From Conus ventricosus (taxonomy: Eukaryota > Mollusca > Gastropoda > Neogastropoda > Conidae), in NCBI GenBank assembly GCA_018398815.1, contig CM031615.1:56905052-56969051 (forward strand): a stretch of 64,000 bases of DNA, written 5' to 3'. Shown here in pieces: positions 1 to 11,903 of this stretch. Under the pieces are notes generated by a model. It ran no database searches, had not been told where the DNA came from, and was given only the letters and a program-made list of their open reading frames with translations. Numbering within the stretch: position 1 is the first letter of the stretch; each line of letters starts with the position of its first letter. Both the position numbers and the translations under genes were made by a program.

Positions 1-84
1 AGGGAAGGTTATGAAAAGAAAGGATGGATAAAGAGGGGACGGAGAAAGCAGTTAGAGAGAGAGCGAGGGAGAGAGAGGAGAGAG

Positions 85-121
<37 letters not shown>

Positions 122-581
122 AGAACATGAACAGAAAGAGGAGTGAAATGAATAAAAAGCGACAAGAGTGAGGAATAACATTTAAAACAAGAGGTGGGTG
201 GATAGGAGATGGTTAGGGGAAAAAAAAAGAAAGAAAAGAACAAAAAAAAAACAGGGGGAGGAGGGGGGGGGACAGTGTGATTTTTTTTAACAGTGCGATT
301 TTTTTTTTTTCGATTAGACATAGCATGTGTTCGTTTGCGAGTGGATGTTTCTTTAGCCTTTCTTCCGCTGTGAATGCAGATAATGAACATGAAGTCACTG
401 GCAGAGTCTGACCCTTCAAGCAAACCCTATGAAAATTAGACCAAGTAAAAAGACTTTGGCTTTCGGTCTACCTAGTGCGCGTATGTACGCATGCGAGCGC
501 TTGTGCGAACGCGCGCGCACAAACACACACACACACTTGCACGCACGCACGCATACATACACACCCACGCATGCGCGGGCG

Positions 582-614
<33 letters not shown>

Positions 615-1096
615 CAGAGAGAGATAAGTTGAAACCCCTTGCTCTCAGGGCAAACAAGCTCAAGAGTAGGGAGAGGGGGTATGAAACACAGGAACAACGA
701 CTAAGCTTGTTTCTCCCATTTTAGCGACCATCGCCTATAATTATCGGAAAAGTCACGGTAATCGTCAACAGCTAGTTACGCTGCCACCCTCCTTTCCACA
801 CCCTCCCACCTACAAGACATAGGCCTACACGGAGTGAGCTTAGATTATCTGTCAAGCACTCCTCGTGTCCAAATCCGTCCACCCATCCTCTCCACGCGCG
901 CGCGCGCACACACCACACACACGCTATTACACACACACGCGCGCGCGCGCGCACTCACACATAATAATATTATTCCCTCTTTCCTTCACCGTCAACCTCG
1001 GATGCCTGCAGGTCGCAGCGATTTTCGGTCATGGTTCGCCAGTTCTGCAACCCAATCATACCTAAAGCCACAACAACCGGCCCGTGCATTGCATGG

Positions 1097-1139
<43 letters not shown>

Positions 1140-1214
1140 GACGAAACTTTATTTTACCAGTATTAAGAAATAAGCCATATAAATGCTTTTTTTCCCATTC
1201 CACCCTGGAGAGAC

Positions 1215-1256
<42 letters not shown>

Positions 1257-1380
1257 GGAGTAGGAGGAGGGACCAGGATGAGCTTCAGAGATGGGACTGC
1301 AGAATGTGTAAGAAACACATAGGGGGGGGGGGGGGGGGGGGCAGGCAGATACCACCATGCGTGCTTCCAGAGTGTTAGCG
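1..1380. repeat. Microsatellite-dense stretch, no gene
   Basis: Simple repeats dominate: (AG)n at about 56-118, (CA)n with CGCA interruptions at about 515-615, a CG/CA alternating tract at 895-960, (AG)n at 1098-1128 followed by a G run, (AG)n at 1218-1252, and a G run at 1321-1341. Open frames here are low-complexity translations of these repeats (Thr-His, Arg-Glu, Cys-Val). I see no coding signal between them. Confidence 0.85.
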
Positions 1381-2846
1381 TACAGGTCTGTCTGGTAGGA
1401 TGTAGCGCCCTCTGTCCAGCAGTTACAGAATTACAAATTCATTTACACTTGATGTGTTTCTATGTATTGATCTGCCAGTGCTATAAGGTTTGTAGTGCTT
1501 GCGCGACCAACTCGAGTCAATGGACGCAACAGGTTAATTGGGGTTTACAATGGGCACTAGTAATGTAACCTGTGCCATACATTGTGAATTTTCACCTGAA
1601 CCTTTACTGGATGATGTTTTTGACTACAGATCCGATCATGTGGGTCGCCCAAGACCCACAGAGGCTTTTCCTATTGCTTATCCCTTTTCAGATTGCGTGG
1701 GTCTTGTAAGACCCACACCTGATGAAGGGCGGTTCAGCAACTTATTCCTCACCGATGGCGTGGGTCATGCTCAACTATGAAATATATATGTCCTGGGGGA
1801 ACCGCTACTGATTACACTGAAAATTGATTGTGCCCATACATGAAATTTCAGTGACCAACGGCTATTTAGATCGTTGAGGAACTCCTAAGATTTCGTGAGC
1901 ATTGCTCTATCCGTTCATAAGATATGATGTTTTTTTATAGTCACTGGGTCATGGAAGAACAAGGAAGCATGATAAAGGTTTCTTATGCACATAATGCTAT
2001 GTAACTCGCATGTTTGTTTTTAGATTATCCACAAAATTTTTGAGACGATCCATGAAATGTGGCAACCTTCACTTCGGTTGTCACCGTAATATTGATGCAT
2101 GTATTGCCAATATTGGTCATTGAGTAAGAAAAATAGAGTACTCTGGAAGGATGTTTGGGAAAATGGACATCATTATGAAGCAGGAAACGAAATGTCCACC
2201 CGTCCGAATGTCTGGAACAACTATATCTGCTAGAGGAGCAGTGGAAATGCTTTTTCCACTTGTCCATTGGGTGACCAGGCCTTGCTTGTTTTTCCAAACA
2301 GTGTTGCTACTGTAAATAACAAACACATAGGGTACCTGTTGGTCCCATGATGAAATAAATGCTCGCCCCTAACTCCAAACGAATGCTGCTTACGACACCG
2401 AATCGCCTAGCGGATGTGACAGCACAGAGCACACAGAACAAGGAAACATGCCCCAAAAGGGTGTTCCAAGCTTGCCTATATACCCCGTTCTGGACACATC
2501 TACACAGCAGCAACAACCGGAGAATTGAATAAACACAAACTAACATTTATTCAAGACTGGCACAGCCTTTTCGATCTTGAATATAGTCAGACAAATACAC
2601 GGATGAACAGCAACAAATGCAGGTTACCTCGATTTGATTGAAATGAAAGATCTTGAGAAACAGGGGAACAGTGTACAATTACCGTTTACTGTTCCCTGCC
2701 TCATTTATGATTTCCTTTCAGTGTTACCACTGGTGTCAGTGAAACGGTGACAGAGTAGTCACCTTCAGAACACACCGATCACATTTCCTTTCTCCTGTTT
2801 TCATCTTCACGCCTCTACTCCCTTGTTCTATTTATTCCTCTCCGAC
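1381..2846. other. Gene-free stretch with small palindromes
   Basis: No exon with splice sites or recognisable protein is visible on either strand. The only structure is a run of GTGGGTC/GACCCAC palindromes at 1640-1766, listed separately. The small open frame across 1538-1780 translates these palindromes and has no recognisable domain. Confidence 0.5.
1640..1766. repeat. Spaced palindromes GTGGGTC-N-GACCCAC
   Basis: A perfect 7-bp inverted repeat with a 6-bp loop lies at 1640-1659. A 9-bp inverted repeat with a 2-bp loop (GTGGGTCTT/AAGACCCAC) lies at 1697-1716. A third half-site GTGGGTC follows at 1760-1766. Spacing is 57 and 63 bp. Such clustered palindromes are common inside DNA transposon ends, but no transposase or target-site duplication is visible, so the origin is open. 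Confidence 0.6.
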
Positions 2847-2954
2847 GAGTATCACATGTGTGCCGAGTATGAAGTGTGTGCAAAGCATCACATGCGTGCC
2901 GAGTATCACATATGTGCAAGGTATCACATGCATGCTGAGTATCACACGAGTGCA
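2847..2954 (+). repeat. 18-bp tandem repeat, 6 copies
   Basis: Six consecutive, diverged 18-bp units of the type GAGTATCACATGTGTGCC. Because 18 is a multiple of three, one frame stays open and reads a degenerate hexapeptide, EYHMCA-like, inside a 66-codon open frame at 2823-3023. No start context, homology or splice signal supports a protein; I treat it as a minisatellite. Confidence 0.75.
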
Positions 2955-3165
2955 GAGCATGCCATCATCGACACATTTCAGTCAACTTTGGATGTTACTT
3001 TTATTAACCATCGTTTCAAATGAGTGGGGTGGGAGGGAGGGGGAGGGGGGAAAGTAGATTTTGTTATTCACTTGTCCTCAGATCAAATGAGAATGATCTG
3101 TGAATTTCGACTTACTAAGATCAAACTGATCCAGAATCTGCCCTTGGATCTGGATTGGCATCAAA

Positions 3166-3490
3166 ATATGCCGGGGTACCTCAGCTGGTGGAGAGCCGGA
3201 CTTGAAATCCTGGTACTCCTAGGGTTGCAGGTTCGATTCTCCGCCAGGCCGTTTCAGTACAGGGGGATTTTTACTTTGGAGTTAACATTGGTTTTGACTC
3301 CATTTCCTGAAAAGTCCTTTGAATGAGACCATAAACTAAGGTGTCATGTGTGAATGCGTGCATAACATCTTGTACTCATGAACATCACTAACTTTCGGAA
3401 GAGAAGACTGGTTGGGCCGTTGCTATGGATGATGCATTACACATAGCATGCACACTGCATGAAAATCGAAAGAATGAAGGAGGAAGGCTG
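3166..3490 (+). mobile_element. tRNA-derived SINE, family A, copy 1
   Basis: The 5' part is tRNA-like: an A-box-like segment (CTCAGCTGGTGGAGAG) and a B-box (GGTTCGATTCTCC) near 3227-3243. The body that follows (TTTCAGTACAGGGGGATT, then TTTCGGAAGAGAAG, then GGCCGTTGCTATGGATGATG) matches the copy at 12344-12782 on the other strand. The 3' end is not clear and no target-site duplication was found. The tRNA-like head is diverged in the anticodon arm, so this is not a tRNA gene. Confidence 0.75.
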
Positions 3491-4460
3491 AATGACTGGT
3501 GTTGTCTGAATGATGTGGGAAACGACTTATAGCGCCCACAAGCAGCTCTTTAATAGTAGTAGTAGTAGTAGTGTAGGGACATAATCAATACATAGGCCGT
3601 TAAGCCTTTCAATGTCCCCTCGTGTTATTTTACTTTTAATCCCTCTACACAGGTAGGCGCTTACTGTAAAACACTTAGCACTTGGTTTCTGAGGATAGAC
3701 GCTATTCAAGTACTCATAATGATGATGTTAACTCCCTTCACTGCACCCCCTTCCTACCCCACACCCAAAAGATGTGCTTACTGTGATGTAAGCCCCCCCT
3801 TCCCCCTCCTCTCCCACCCCATACCTACCCCACACCCGAATAGGTGTGCTTACTGTAACACAAGAGCCTCTGCTGATTCACCAGTCTCCTGACTTAGATC
3901 GTCATTTTTTTGCTTGAATATGTATGACACAATTAAGCTGAAACATGTTGAAATGTGCTTTTAAGCAATTGAGATGAGGATGAAAAAAAAACATGAATTA
4001 CTTAGCAAATGCATCATCACATTGCATGTAGCACTATGTATTTTGTGCAGGAAACAAATCCCCCCCCCCCCCCCTCTCCCCCTTTGTCTCTCTCTCTTTG
4101 CACACATTTGGCAGCATCTTAATTCCACCGTTCTCTGTAGAGCGCTCTGCAATAAGCAGTCTTAACAACATACAAACCTGTACCTTCAACATTTCATTGT
4201 TTGTAAACAGAAGTAATTGTCTGCTGTAGTATGTGGTAACTTGCTGCCTAAAATAGTCATTTGTTTCATGTTCCATGTATAGGAGGTGAAAAATGCGGCT
4301 GAAGCATTTAGTGACAAAAGCCTCAAGGACAGGAAATGAGCACCAGCAAGCATGACACCAGTTATATCATTTTCTTTAAAAAACAAAGAGAGGACAGAAC
4401 AGGTATGACACCAAGAATGTCATTTTCTCAAATATGAAAAATACTTGGAAAGGACACCAA
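3491..4460. other. Gene-free stretch
   Basis: Contains a (TAG)n run at about 3553-3573, C-rich tracts near 3745-3840 and a 16-base C run near 4061-4076. Two GTGTGCTTACTGT-like segments (about 3773 and 3845) form a short imperfect duplication. No exon, RNA gene or recognisable element is visible. Confidence 0.5.
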
Positions 4461-4524
4461 ATATTGTGTGTGTGTGCATGTGTAGTGTTAGTGTTAGTGT
4501 GTGTGTGTGTGTGGTGTGTGTGTG

Positions 4525-4572
<48 letters not shown>
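4461..4572. repeat. (TG)n microsatellite, left flank of LINE
   Basis: TG repeats with TTAG interruptions run up to 4572 and are cut by the 3' end of the LINE. The same kind of tract, with the same TTAG interruption, resumes on the other side of the element at about 10566. Confidence 0.85.
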
Positions 4573-4577
<5 letters not shown>

Positions 4578-4984
4578 TAAGATAAGATAATGTTGCTTAT
4601 AGCCCAGCCGACCGCAGAGGGCCACATCAGGGCTGTCACCACGTTAAAATCAACTCACAGTCATTTATAAAAAATAAAAAAAATAAAATAAAAAAAAATA
4701 AAAATAAAAAACTTTCAACATCTCGTTAAATGACATCGTCTACAACGAACCAGAAACTTTGTTAGAAATCCTTCTTCCGTAAAATCTCAAATCAGATGAA
4801 AAATGTTAATTTCTCTCAAAAACCCAAGGATCACATCAGGGGGGGACATCCCTGAACAGGATCTTCATGGACTCCGCTGTAAAATGTTTGTGTCTCACAT
4901 CGTGCAAGTCCCAACACTCTAAAAGAACATGTTTCATTGTGAGTGGCGCATGACATGGAATGCACCACGGAGCTTCTTCACTCT

Positions 4985-7900
4985 TTAAAAGGTAAGAATG
5001 GGTAAAATACGAATGACCGGTGTGCAGCCGGCACAGAACCGTTTCCTCTTTACGACCTCCCGACGTGGATGGGAGGAAGTCCTTAGGTTTGGACGGATCT
5101 GAAAGAGTTTGTTACTCGTCTGTGTGTTCCAATCCTCCTGCCAGAGGTCTCTCACATAATCGTTAACTTTGGGTTTCACATCTGAACAGGGGATATAAAT
5201 GTTGGACAGTTTCTCTCTTGTGGCGTTCTTGGCTAAACGATCAACCATTTCGTTCCGCCGATGCCAACATGGCCAGGAACCCAAGCAAGAGTAATGTTGT
5301 AACCGTCCCTTCAACTTGCTAAAAAGTTCAAAAAAAGTAAAAGTTCTGGATGCTGAAGGTTGCGGCCAGCTATGGCCACCAAAGCTGACAGCGAATCCGA
5401 CAGAACCAGAAAGTCCCTCCTCGAAGAATGGGAGATTATCTTCAAAGCCAGTACTAGAGCAGTGAGTTCAGCAGAATAGACAGAAGCATCTGAATGTATA
5501 TGTTCCAACAATATCTGAGAAGGAGCCCCAGGGCAGTAGGCTGCACAGGCCACTCCATCCTCAGACTTGGAACCGTCAGTGAAAACTGTTTGATAGGATG
5601 GGAATTTGGAACAGAGCTCGGCATACAAAGCCTTGTACGCCAGAGAGCTGGTAGACTCTTTACGGAAAGCTGCGAGATCAAAACGAATCTCTGGTGTGAA
5701 AAAGGTCCATGGAGGTTGATCCGGAAACTTGGAAAAATCGGAAACTACTCCAGGTCTATACCTGCATTCCGCACGTGAGGCTGCATACGAACCCCAAAAC
5801 GGCGGAATACATTTCGGGTTTGTTTCAAACTTACTTTGGAACGGAGGGTCAAAAACACAGTCATAGGCAGGATTCTGTGGTTCTGAGAACAGTCGGATAT
5901 AATAATTCAAAGACAGTTTCAGCCTGCGATTGAACAGTGAAGGTTCACCTGCCTCTGCGTACAGGCTGTACACAGGGGTGGTGCGGAACGCTCCAAGACA
6001 GAGACGAAGCCCTTGATGATGGATAGGGTCCAAGAGTTTGAGGATAAGATGATCTTGCGGAGCCGTACACAGCACAACCGTAGTCCAGTTTAGAACGGAC
6101 CAGGGCTCTGTAAGAGGTGCAACAAGTTTTCTTATCAGCGCCCCAGTCGGTGTGTGCTACGACCCGCAGAATATTCAGTGCCTTTTGGCAAGCAGTTTGA
6201 GATTTTTAATATGGCTGAGAAAGTTAAGTTTTTGGTCAAAAATGACTCCCAGAAATTTGGCCTCTTTAACAGCTGGAATGGGAGATTTCCCTACTTGAAG
6301 TTCCGGATCTGGAAAAAACTGACGGAAATTATGGAAGTGAATACACTGGGTTTTTGTAGCAGAAAAGGTGAAAACCGTTTCCATCCGCCCACCGATGGAT
6401 TTTATCTACGCAAAGCTGGAGCCTGCGCTGGACACTCGGGTACAGGCTTCCAGTTGCGTAGACGGCAAAATCATCCACAAACAATGAGCAGTCTGAACCC
6501 TGCTGAACTGATTTCACAATGTTGTTGATTTTAATACTAAAGAGGGCAGGAGACAGTATGCTCCCCTGGGGAACACCCAACTCCTGCTCGTGGACATCAG
6601 AGAGAGTGGTGCCAACCCGGACCTGAAACTGTCGTTCTGCCAAAAAATTTTGAATAAAAAGCGGAAGATGACCTCGAAAACCCAGATCGTGGAGATCATG
6701 AAGTATCCCGACTTCCAGGTGGTATCGTAGGCCTTCTCCAAGTCGAAGAAAATTGCCACTGCGTGCTGTCTGTTTAAAAAAGCGTTCCTAAGTGTAGATT
6801 CCAGACGAATCAAATGGTCAACTGTACTACGATGTTTGCGGAAACCACACTGTTCTTTCGCCAAAGGCCATCGGTTTCGAGTTTCCACATGAGCCTAGCA
6901 TTGACCATTTTTTCCATCAATTTACAGACACAGCTGGTCAAAGCTATGGGACGGTAGTTAGATGGATTAGAAAGATCTTTTCCAGGTTTGGGGATGGGAA
7001 TAATGAGGGCTGTCCGCCAAGAGGGTGGAAAGCAACCCGTAGTCCACACGTGGTTGTATACCTGTAAAAAGGATGTTCAGACCTTCTTGCGGAAGATGTT
7101 TCAATAGTTGATAATGAATGTCATCTATACCTGGGAGAGGAATCGCTGCAAGAGAGTAAGGCAGATTTCAGCTCGTTTAATGTGAAAGGAAGATTGTAGT
7201 CTTCCATGTTGTCGGATGAAAGTTGCAGGGTGATTTTTCTTTTAGGGCTTTGTGTTTCACAAAAGTGACTGATTTATTAGAAGAGGAGGAATTCTTTTCA
7301 ATGGTTGAAGCAAGCAGATTAGCAACTGCTTTCTTCTCCGTTATTAAAGAATCCGAAAACTTGAGATGGTTCACAGTGGGACAGGTGTTCTTCCCTTTGA
7401 TTTTCTTAATGATGTTCCACACTTTTTTCTTAGAAGTTTTTGATGTCAGCCTGGAGCAGAAGCTTCTCCAGGACCGACGTTTACTGATTTTAAAGTGTGT
7501 CTTGATTTAGCACGGAGTTTCTGATGGGGTCGAGCGTTGGGACCCGAAGGTCGTTGGTATACTGACGCTGAGCCCGTTTTCTAACTTTAGAAATTTGTTG
7601 GCATTCTGAATCGAACCAGGGTGTTTTTGGCATTTGAAGTTTATCGGAAGACACTGGAATACAGGCCTTAGCACATTTAATCATAATGTTAGTCAGTGAT
7701 TCAGCTGGGTCAGGACTCTGAAAAAAATCAGTGTCCTGGAACTCCTTAGAAACAGTGGCTGCAAAGAGGTCCCAGTTTGCTTTCTTATAATTTAAATGCT
7801 GAGAGACAGAGACATGTTCAGTTATTACAGGTTGTAGAAGGACAGGGAAATGGTCACTTCGTGCAGATCGTCATGGACAGACCACTCATAGTCCAGGACC

Positions 7901-8475
7901 AGCGAGGGGTCACAAACCGACAAATCTAAACACGAAAGTGAACCTGTGGAAGAACTGGAGGTAAGTTGCAGATCCGTCGTTCAGACACACAAATCAAATC
8001 CGAAAGGACATCCTCAATCAGCAGACCTCTGGATGACGAACCGGTACTACCCCAAAGAGGGTTGTGACCGTTAAAGTCACCCAACAGCAAAAAGGTCGAG
8101 GAAGTTCCCCTAACAGACTGACAAGGTCCTGACGACAAACCGGGACAGATGGAGGTAGATAAAGAGAACAGATTGTGACAGTCTTGTGGAGAGTGACTCT
8201 CACAGCTACAGCCTGAAGGGAGGTAGACAGAGCGACAGGACTATACAACAAAGTTTTGTGAAGGAGAAGGGCAACACGCCCGACAGTCCCAACATGGAAG
8301 GTTGTGCAGGCTTTGAAAGAATATTAAAGCCAGAAAGAGTAAAGGTCTTCTGGCTTTGAATTTGGGTTTCTTGAAGAGCCACGACAGAAGGTTTCATAGA
8401 TTGACACAGAAGCTGCAGCTCCTCGAAGTTGGAATTTAGACCACGGATTATTCAATGGATTATTGTATTATCCAT
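4985..8475 (-). pseudogene. LINE ORF2: endonuclease, reverse transcriptase, RNase H (disrupted)
   Basis: Read from 8475 downwards. The endonuclease starts with an IRGLNSNFEEL segment (a UGA stands where Trp is expected just before it), then LQETQ, then LLGDFNGHNPLWG (about 8075-8110), the metal-binding motifs of AP-like endonucleases. The RT shows IPIPKPGKD and NYRPIALTS (about 6950-7000), FFDLEKAYDTTW (about 6715-6755), GVPQGSILSPALF (about 6540-6580) and the catalytic FVDDFAVYA (about 6470). RNase H follows with VFTDGSKSEDGVA (about 5560), SAELTALVLAL, LSDSLSAL and, after a frameshift, NEMVDRLAKNA (about 5220-5255). Length, roughly 1160 codons if joined, is normal for the family. At least six frame breaks separate the open segments; they may mix decay with base-call indels. 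Confidence 0.88.
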
Positions 8476-8543
8476 GGTGCAGAGGGCGAAAAGGAGAGAG
8501 ATCAGGTCATCTCCTCATCAGCATTGCGGCCAATGGAGTGAAC

Positions 8544-9748
8544 TTATTTTTTAGTTTTACTGGACTGTGTTGGTCTTTGGACCCTGGCAGACTTGCTCGC
8601 AGGTGACAAAGGCCTGGAATTTGGAGAAGGTGGAGGTCTGGATTTGGGAGATGGTGGAGGGTTTTTTTCCCTTTTCTCCACCATCTCCACACTGGATGGA
8701 AACTCCCTTGCCCGCACGGGCACTGGACAGAGGAGTTCGAGGGGGAACTGCTGGTTTTTTAATCTGCCCAGCAGCAGATGTTGTAGACTGCTGGGCAAAT
8801 CTGAGGGGTGGCGGATTTTTTGCCTCCACCAGGGGCAGTCACTTTGGTTTGGAAGGTGGTGGACCTGCTTCCACCAGAGCTGACAGTTTTTCCTTGCAAT
8901 GTCTTCGAAAACGTAAGTTATCAGTCTGACAGCAGACTGACCGAGTTGGAACTGTTGGAACTTTCTTTACGGCCGAAGCGTACGAAGAAGCTGTCGGCGA
9001 CTGACTGCCCACAACCTGCTTGCGGGCTTCGAAAAAGGAGATCTTCTTTTCTGTCTTAACCCTTTGTATTGCAGATTCCTGAATCCACAGAGGACAATTC
9101 CGTGAAGAGGAGGGATGGTCGCCACCGCAGTTTGCACAATGTGCGGGTCTTTACACGGCCCATCATGGGTTGCCTTGCAGCAAATACCACACACCTCCTG
9201 CCAGAACAACGGTCTCTGACATGGCCAAACTTCTGGCATCGGAAGCACCTCAACGGGGACGGAACGTACAAATGAACCTGGACAATCAGGTAGCCGACTT
9301 TGATGACCGGAGGCAGCACAGGGTTTCAGAATGTCAGAAAGAGGGTGTTGGTGGCCACCCTTTTTGCACCCCTTTTTGATAGTCACCCCGCGCACCTCCG
9401 TCACACCCTGGGATGCCAGCTCCGTTTTGATTTCTGCCTCTGAAACACCTGATAATTCCCTGCAGCGAATCACTCCTTTTGATGAATTTAATTGTTTGTG
9501 GGGAGTTACCTGATCTCCCTGTCCACAAGTTTCGTTGCTTTCAGCAGCTGTTCAGATTGCTTTTGTGACTTACATTGAATAAGAAAGGAACCATTCCTCA
9601 ACCTCTTGATGGACCGAGGGTCACCTGCTATACCTTGAAAGCCCTTTTGGATAGCAAAAGGGCTCAAAGCTGAAAGGGGTCGTTCTTGCTCGTTCCTTCC
9701 ATAACGAGCCCAAAAAGCCCAAAAACCTGTCTTCTGTCGTACCTCCAT
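8544..9748 (-). pseudogene. LINE ORF1, gag-like with CCHC zinc knuckle (disrupted)
   Basis: Starts at 9748 with MEVRQKTGFWAFWARY; later comes a segment on sequential base-pair-like use of short helices (VIRCRELSGVSEAEIKTEL, about 9410-9470) and then a zinc knuckle CFRCQKFGHVRDRC near 9200-9245, which fits C-x2-C-x4-H-x4-C. A second cysteine-rich stretch (CGICCKATHDGPC) follows. The C-terminal third is Pro/Ser-rich (about 8544-8700). Such ORF1 proteins bind element RNA. At least three frame shifts break the protein. It lies just upstream of ORF2, as expected. Confidence 0.8.
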
Positions 9749-10563
9749 ATCCGAATCGCTGTCAGAATCGAAATCCCTGAAATAGGGGATGCTGCCTTCC
9801 TCTTTTTTGGGGGGATGTGTTTTGAAAAAGCCATGTGTATTTTGTATATTTCATCCCTCCTTACCCACCCACCTTGGAGTCCAAACTAAGGGGCCAGGGC
9901 CAAGAAACCAATGTCTTGACCCCTTCCAGGCTTCGGGAGAGACATACGACAAGCAGAAGCAACCAACCCTATCCCCCTGATCATGCTCAACTCCCGGGAA
10001 CAGAGAGCTGAGCACTGCAGGGGTTTACTTGGCCAGCTGGGGAACTGCCCGTCTTGACCCAACCCAAGAAGGGGGGCCGATTAGTACAACCCGGGCCAAA
10101 GTGTACTCCCTGTCTAGGAGAGGTCCGAGCCAAAGTGATGTGTTGAGAGCGCTGGCCCTCTCAATCACCAGGATCTCATTCCCCTCCGACACAGGTCGCA
10201 CCGCACGGCAAACGCGGCGGATCTTAAGGAGACCACAGAGAGAAAAGGAGTGTGGAAAAGAAGACTTGAAGGGGAGACGAAGATAGAAAAGGGCCAAATA
10301 AGGGAGGCAGAAAACAAGAAAAGGAGAAAGGCGGGTTACTGTTAGTCAGGATCCTCACCCTTAGCTATCTGACATGGGAAGCCTACCAGGGGCATCAACT
10401 CCTTACCACGTTACGCTTAGGCCAAACAGCATCTGCACCTCTCAGGCCTAGAAGCAGTGTGAAAAAACAGCCTATCTCCAAGTATTGATGCCCCCGCCAG
10501 CAAAGCCTAAGGATCACTGGACCACGCAAACCCTCCGACCACGACAAGGTCGCAACCCCCGGA
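9749..10563 (-). other. Presumed 5' UTR of the I-type LINE
   Basis: No long coding frame. Sequence is non-repetitive and ends at the (TG)n tract at 10566, the only clear boundary on this side. I infer that it belongs to the LINE because nothing else interrupts it between ORF1 and the microsatellite; the true 5' end could be anywhere in this interval. Confidence 0.55.
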
Positions 10564-10610
10564 GGGGTGTGTGTGTGTGTGTGTGCGTGTGTTAGTGTGT
10601 GTGTGCACAG
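10564..10610. repeat. (TG)n microsatellite, right flank of LINE
   Basis: TG repeat with a CG and a TTAG interruption, matching the tract at 4461-4572 on the far side of the LINE. Confidence 0.85.
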
Positions 10611-10715
10611 TTTTAACAGAAAGGGCTGAAGTGAACAATAAAAAAATTGGAAAAAATGAACAGAAGAAACTATATAGCTAAATAAAGTTGATGAAGTAAA
10701 AAATTAGCATTGGAC

Positions 10716-10955
10716 ATTGTATCCCTCACCGCAACAAGATGAGGTGCCTGCTCCAAGTTGTCACTCTGCAATTGCCATAGCGCCATGAACAGCTGATACT
10801 GTATTGGGGATGGCTGAAATTCAGAGCGACTGGTTGGGGTCAAAGGTGGCGGAAGTCAGCCAGGTGTTCAGAGAATGCGCATCTCAGTTTTGCAGGATGT
10901 GTCATCTACATAGATCTTATGGCACAGATCACAGTGGATGGCATAGCTCTGTTAG
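10716..10955 (-). pseudogene. Penelope-like GIY-YIG fragment, degraded
   Basis: Reverse-strand reading gives YAIHCDLCHKIYVDDTS, then after a frameshift a diverged tail ending in MALWQLQSD. It aligns along its length with the better copy at 34949-35239 (YAIHCQLCGKIYIGETS ... MALWQSQSD). The glycine of the YIG motif is lost and the frame is broken, so it is a dead fragment. It runs straight into a tRNA-like SINE head at about 10957. Confidence 0.65.
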
Positions 10956-11015
10956 GAATCGAACCCATGACCTCCAAGGCGGGAGTCAGTGACGCTAACC
11001 ACTTCGCCATGATGA
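10950..11015 (-). mobile_element. tRNA-derived SINE head, family D, copy 1
   Basis: On the minus strand the segment carries an A-box-like GGCGAAGTGGTTAGCG and a B-box GGTTCGATTCC. The same head (GTTAGCGTCG and GTTCGAGTCCC) occurs at 46070-46140 on the plus strand. The arms do not pair as a proper cloverleaf, so it is a SINE head rather than a tRNA gene. The body is not delimited. Confidence 0.6.
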
Positions 11016-11879
11016 CTGGTGTAGTCTGGACAGTTTGTCTTCCTCGAGTTTGTTACAATGGTGTCCATGAATGAGCTGTCCCGAGTTTTGAGCAGAGGCT
11101 GTGGGCATGATCAATATAGTATGGTGTTTTAAATGTTCAAGAAGATGGAGAGAGATTCCAGGCAGTTTATTACTTTTAAGTTCAAAAGCATGAGTTTACA
11201 ACTGGGTTGCAAGTCTTTGTCATGGTAGTGCTGAGACTTGGACTGTTGTGGTTGGAAGGAGAGCGAAAAAAACTGAAAAGCCATTTAGGATGATGTGTTG
11301 TCCGAGGCAGTGTCTGAGAAAGTCGATATGACATCATACTTCTTTTTTTCTTTTAAACTGCATTTCAACATGTTCTTGAGCAAACCCTCGCAAAAACTGG
11401 CATAGGTGTAAGAAAAAAAAAGAACACCGGGCAGCTCTCATTTTCCATGACTTCACAGAGGGAGGTCTCATGATGACCCACATTGATTACTTCCCCTGGA
11501 CGGCCATGGCTGATGCTTCAACTGCCCAAACCTTGGAATAATTTTGCTCGAGTGTGAGATCCTGATATTAGCAGCTTTGCTGCGTAAGAAAAATATCCAC
11601 TTTCTGTTCAGTGTTTCAGCAATGTTCAAGAAAATGCCTGAGATGATTTGCTAAGATGGGACAATGTTCACTAGTTGTGTCTTGATTTCAACCACGACCC
11701 CAGTGATGTAGCGGGCAGAAAGGAAAACCAAGTGAAGTCCGTTTCTTACAGTAAACCTGTAAAAGTTCTGCGCTGGCTGCAAGTAGTAGTGGGTGGTCAG
11801 TTCATGCTCAATGCCCTAAGAAACACATGTCATTTTGGGTCCGTAGGTATCATTCAAGGAATCACATTCACTCAGACCT
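11016..11879. other. Gene-free stretch downstream of ATRIP
   Basis: No exon, repeat array or recognisable element. One small open frame (11675-11890, plus) has no features of a gene. Confidence 0.45.
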
Positions 11880-11897
11880 TTTTTTCATAAATAGTAA

Positions 11898-11903
11898 TTT
11901 ATT
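11898..11903 (-). promoter_or_regulatory. ATRIP: Candidate polyadenylation signal AATAAA
   Basis: Canonical hexamer on the minus strand about 975 nt after the ATRIP stop codon, followed by an A run. Single hexamers are frequent by chance, so support is moderate. Confidence 0.4.

Larger units (their letters stand above)
4573..10563 (-). mobile_element. I-type non-LTR retrotransposon, nearly full length, broken
   Basis: A roughly 6-kb minus-strand element with the complete domain order of an I-group LINE: 5' region (about 9750-10563), ORF1 with a CCHC knuckle, ORF2 with apurinic-type endonuclease, reverse transcriptase and RNase H, a short 3' UTR, and a terminal (TTATC)n tail read on the minus strand as three TTATC-like units next to (AC)n. 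Both flanks are (TG)n, so it sits inside a microsatellite. Both ORFs carry several frameshifts and stops, so this copy is inactive. RNase H after the RT places it with I/Nimb-like or related clades rather than CR1 or RTE; the clade call is from domain order only. Confidence 0.85.

Noticed and set aside
8557..9379. Plus-strand open frames over the LINE ORF1
   Set aside because: Antisense shadows of the gag-like ORF1; the zinc knuckle is on the minus strand.
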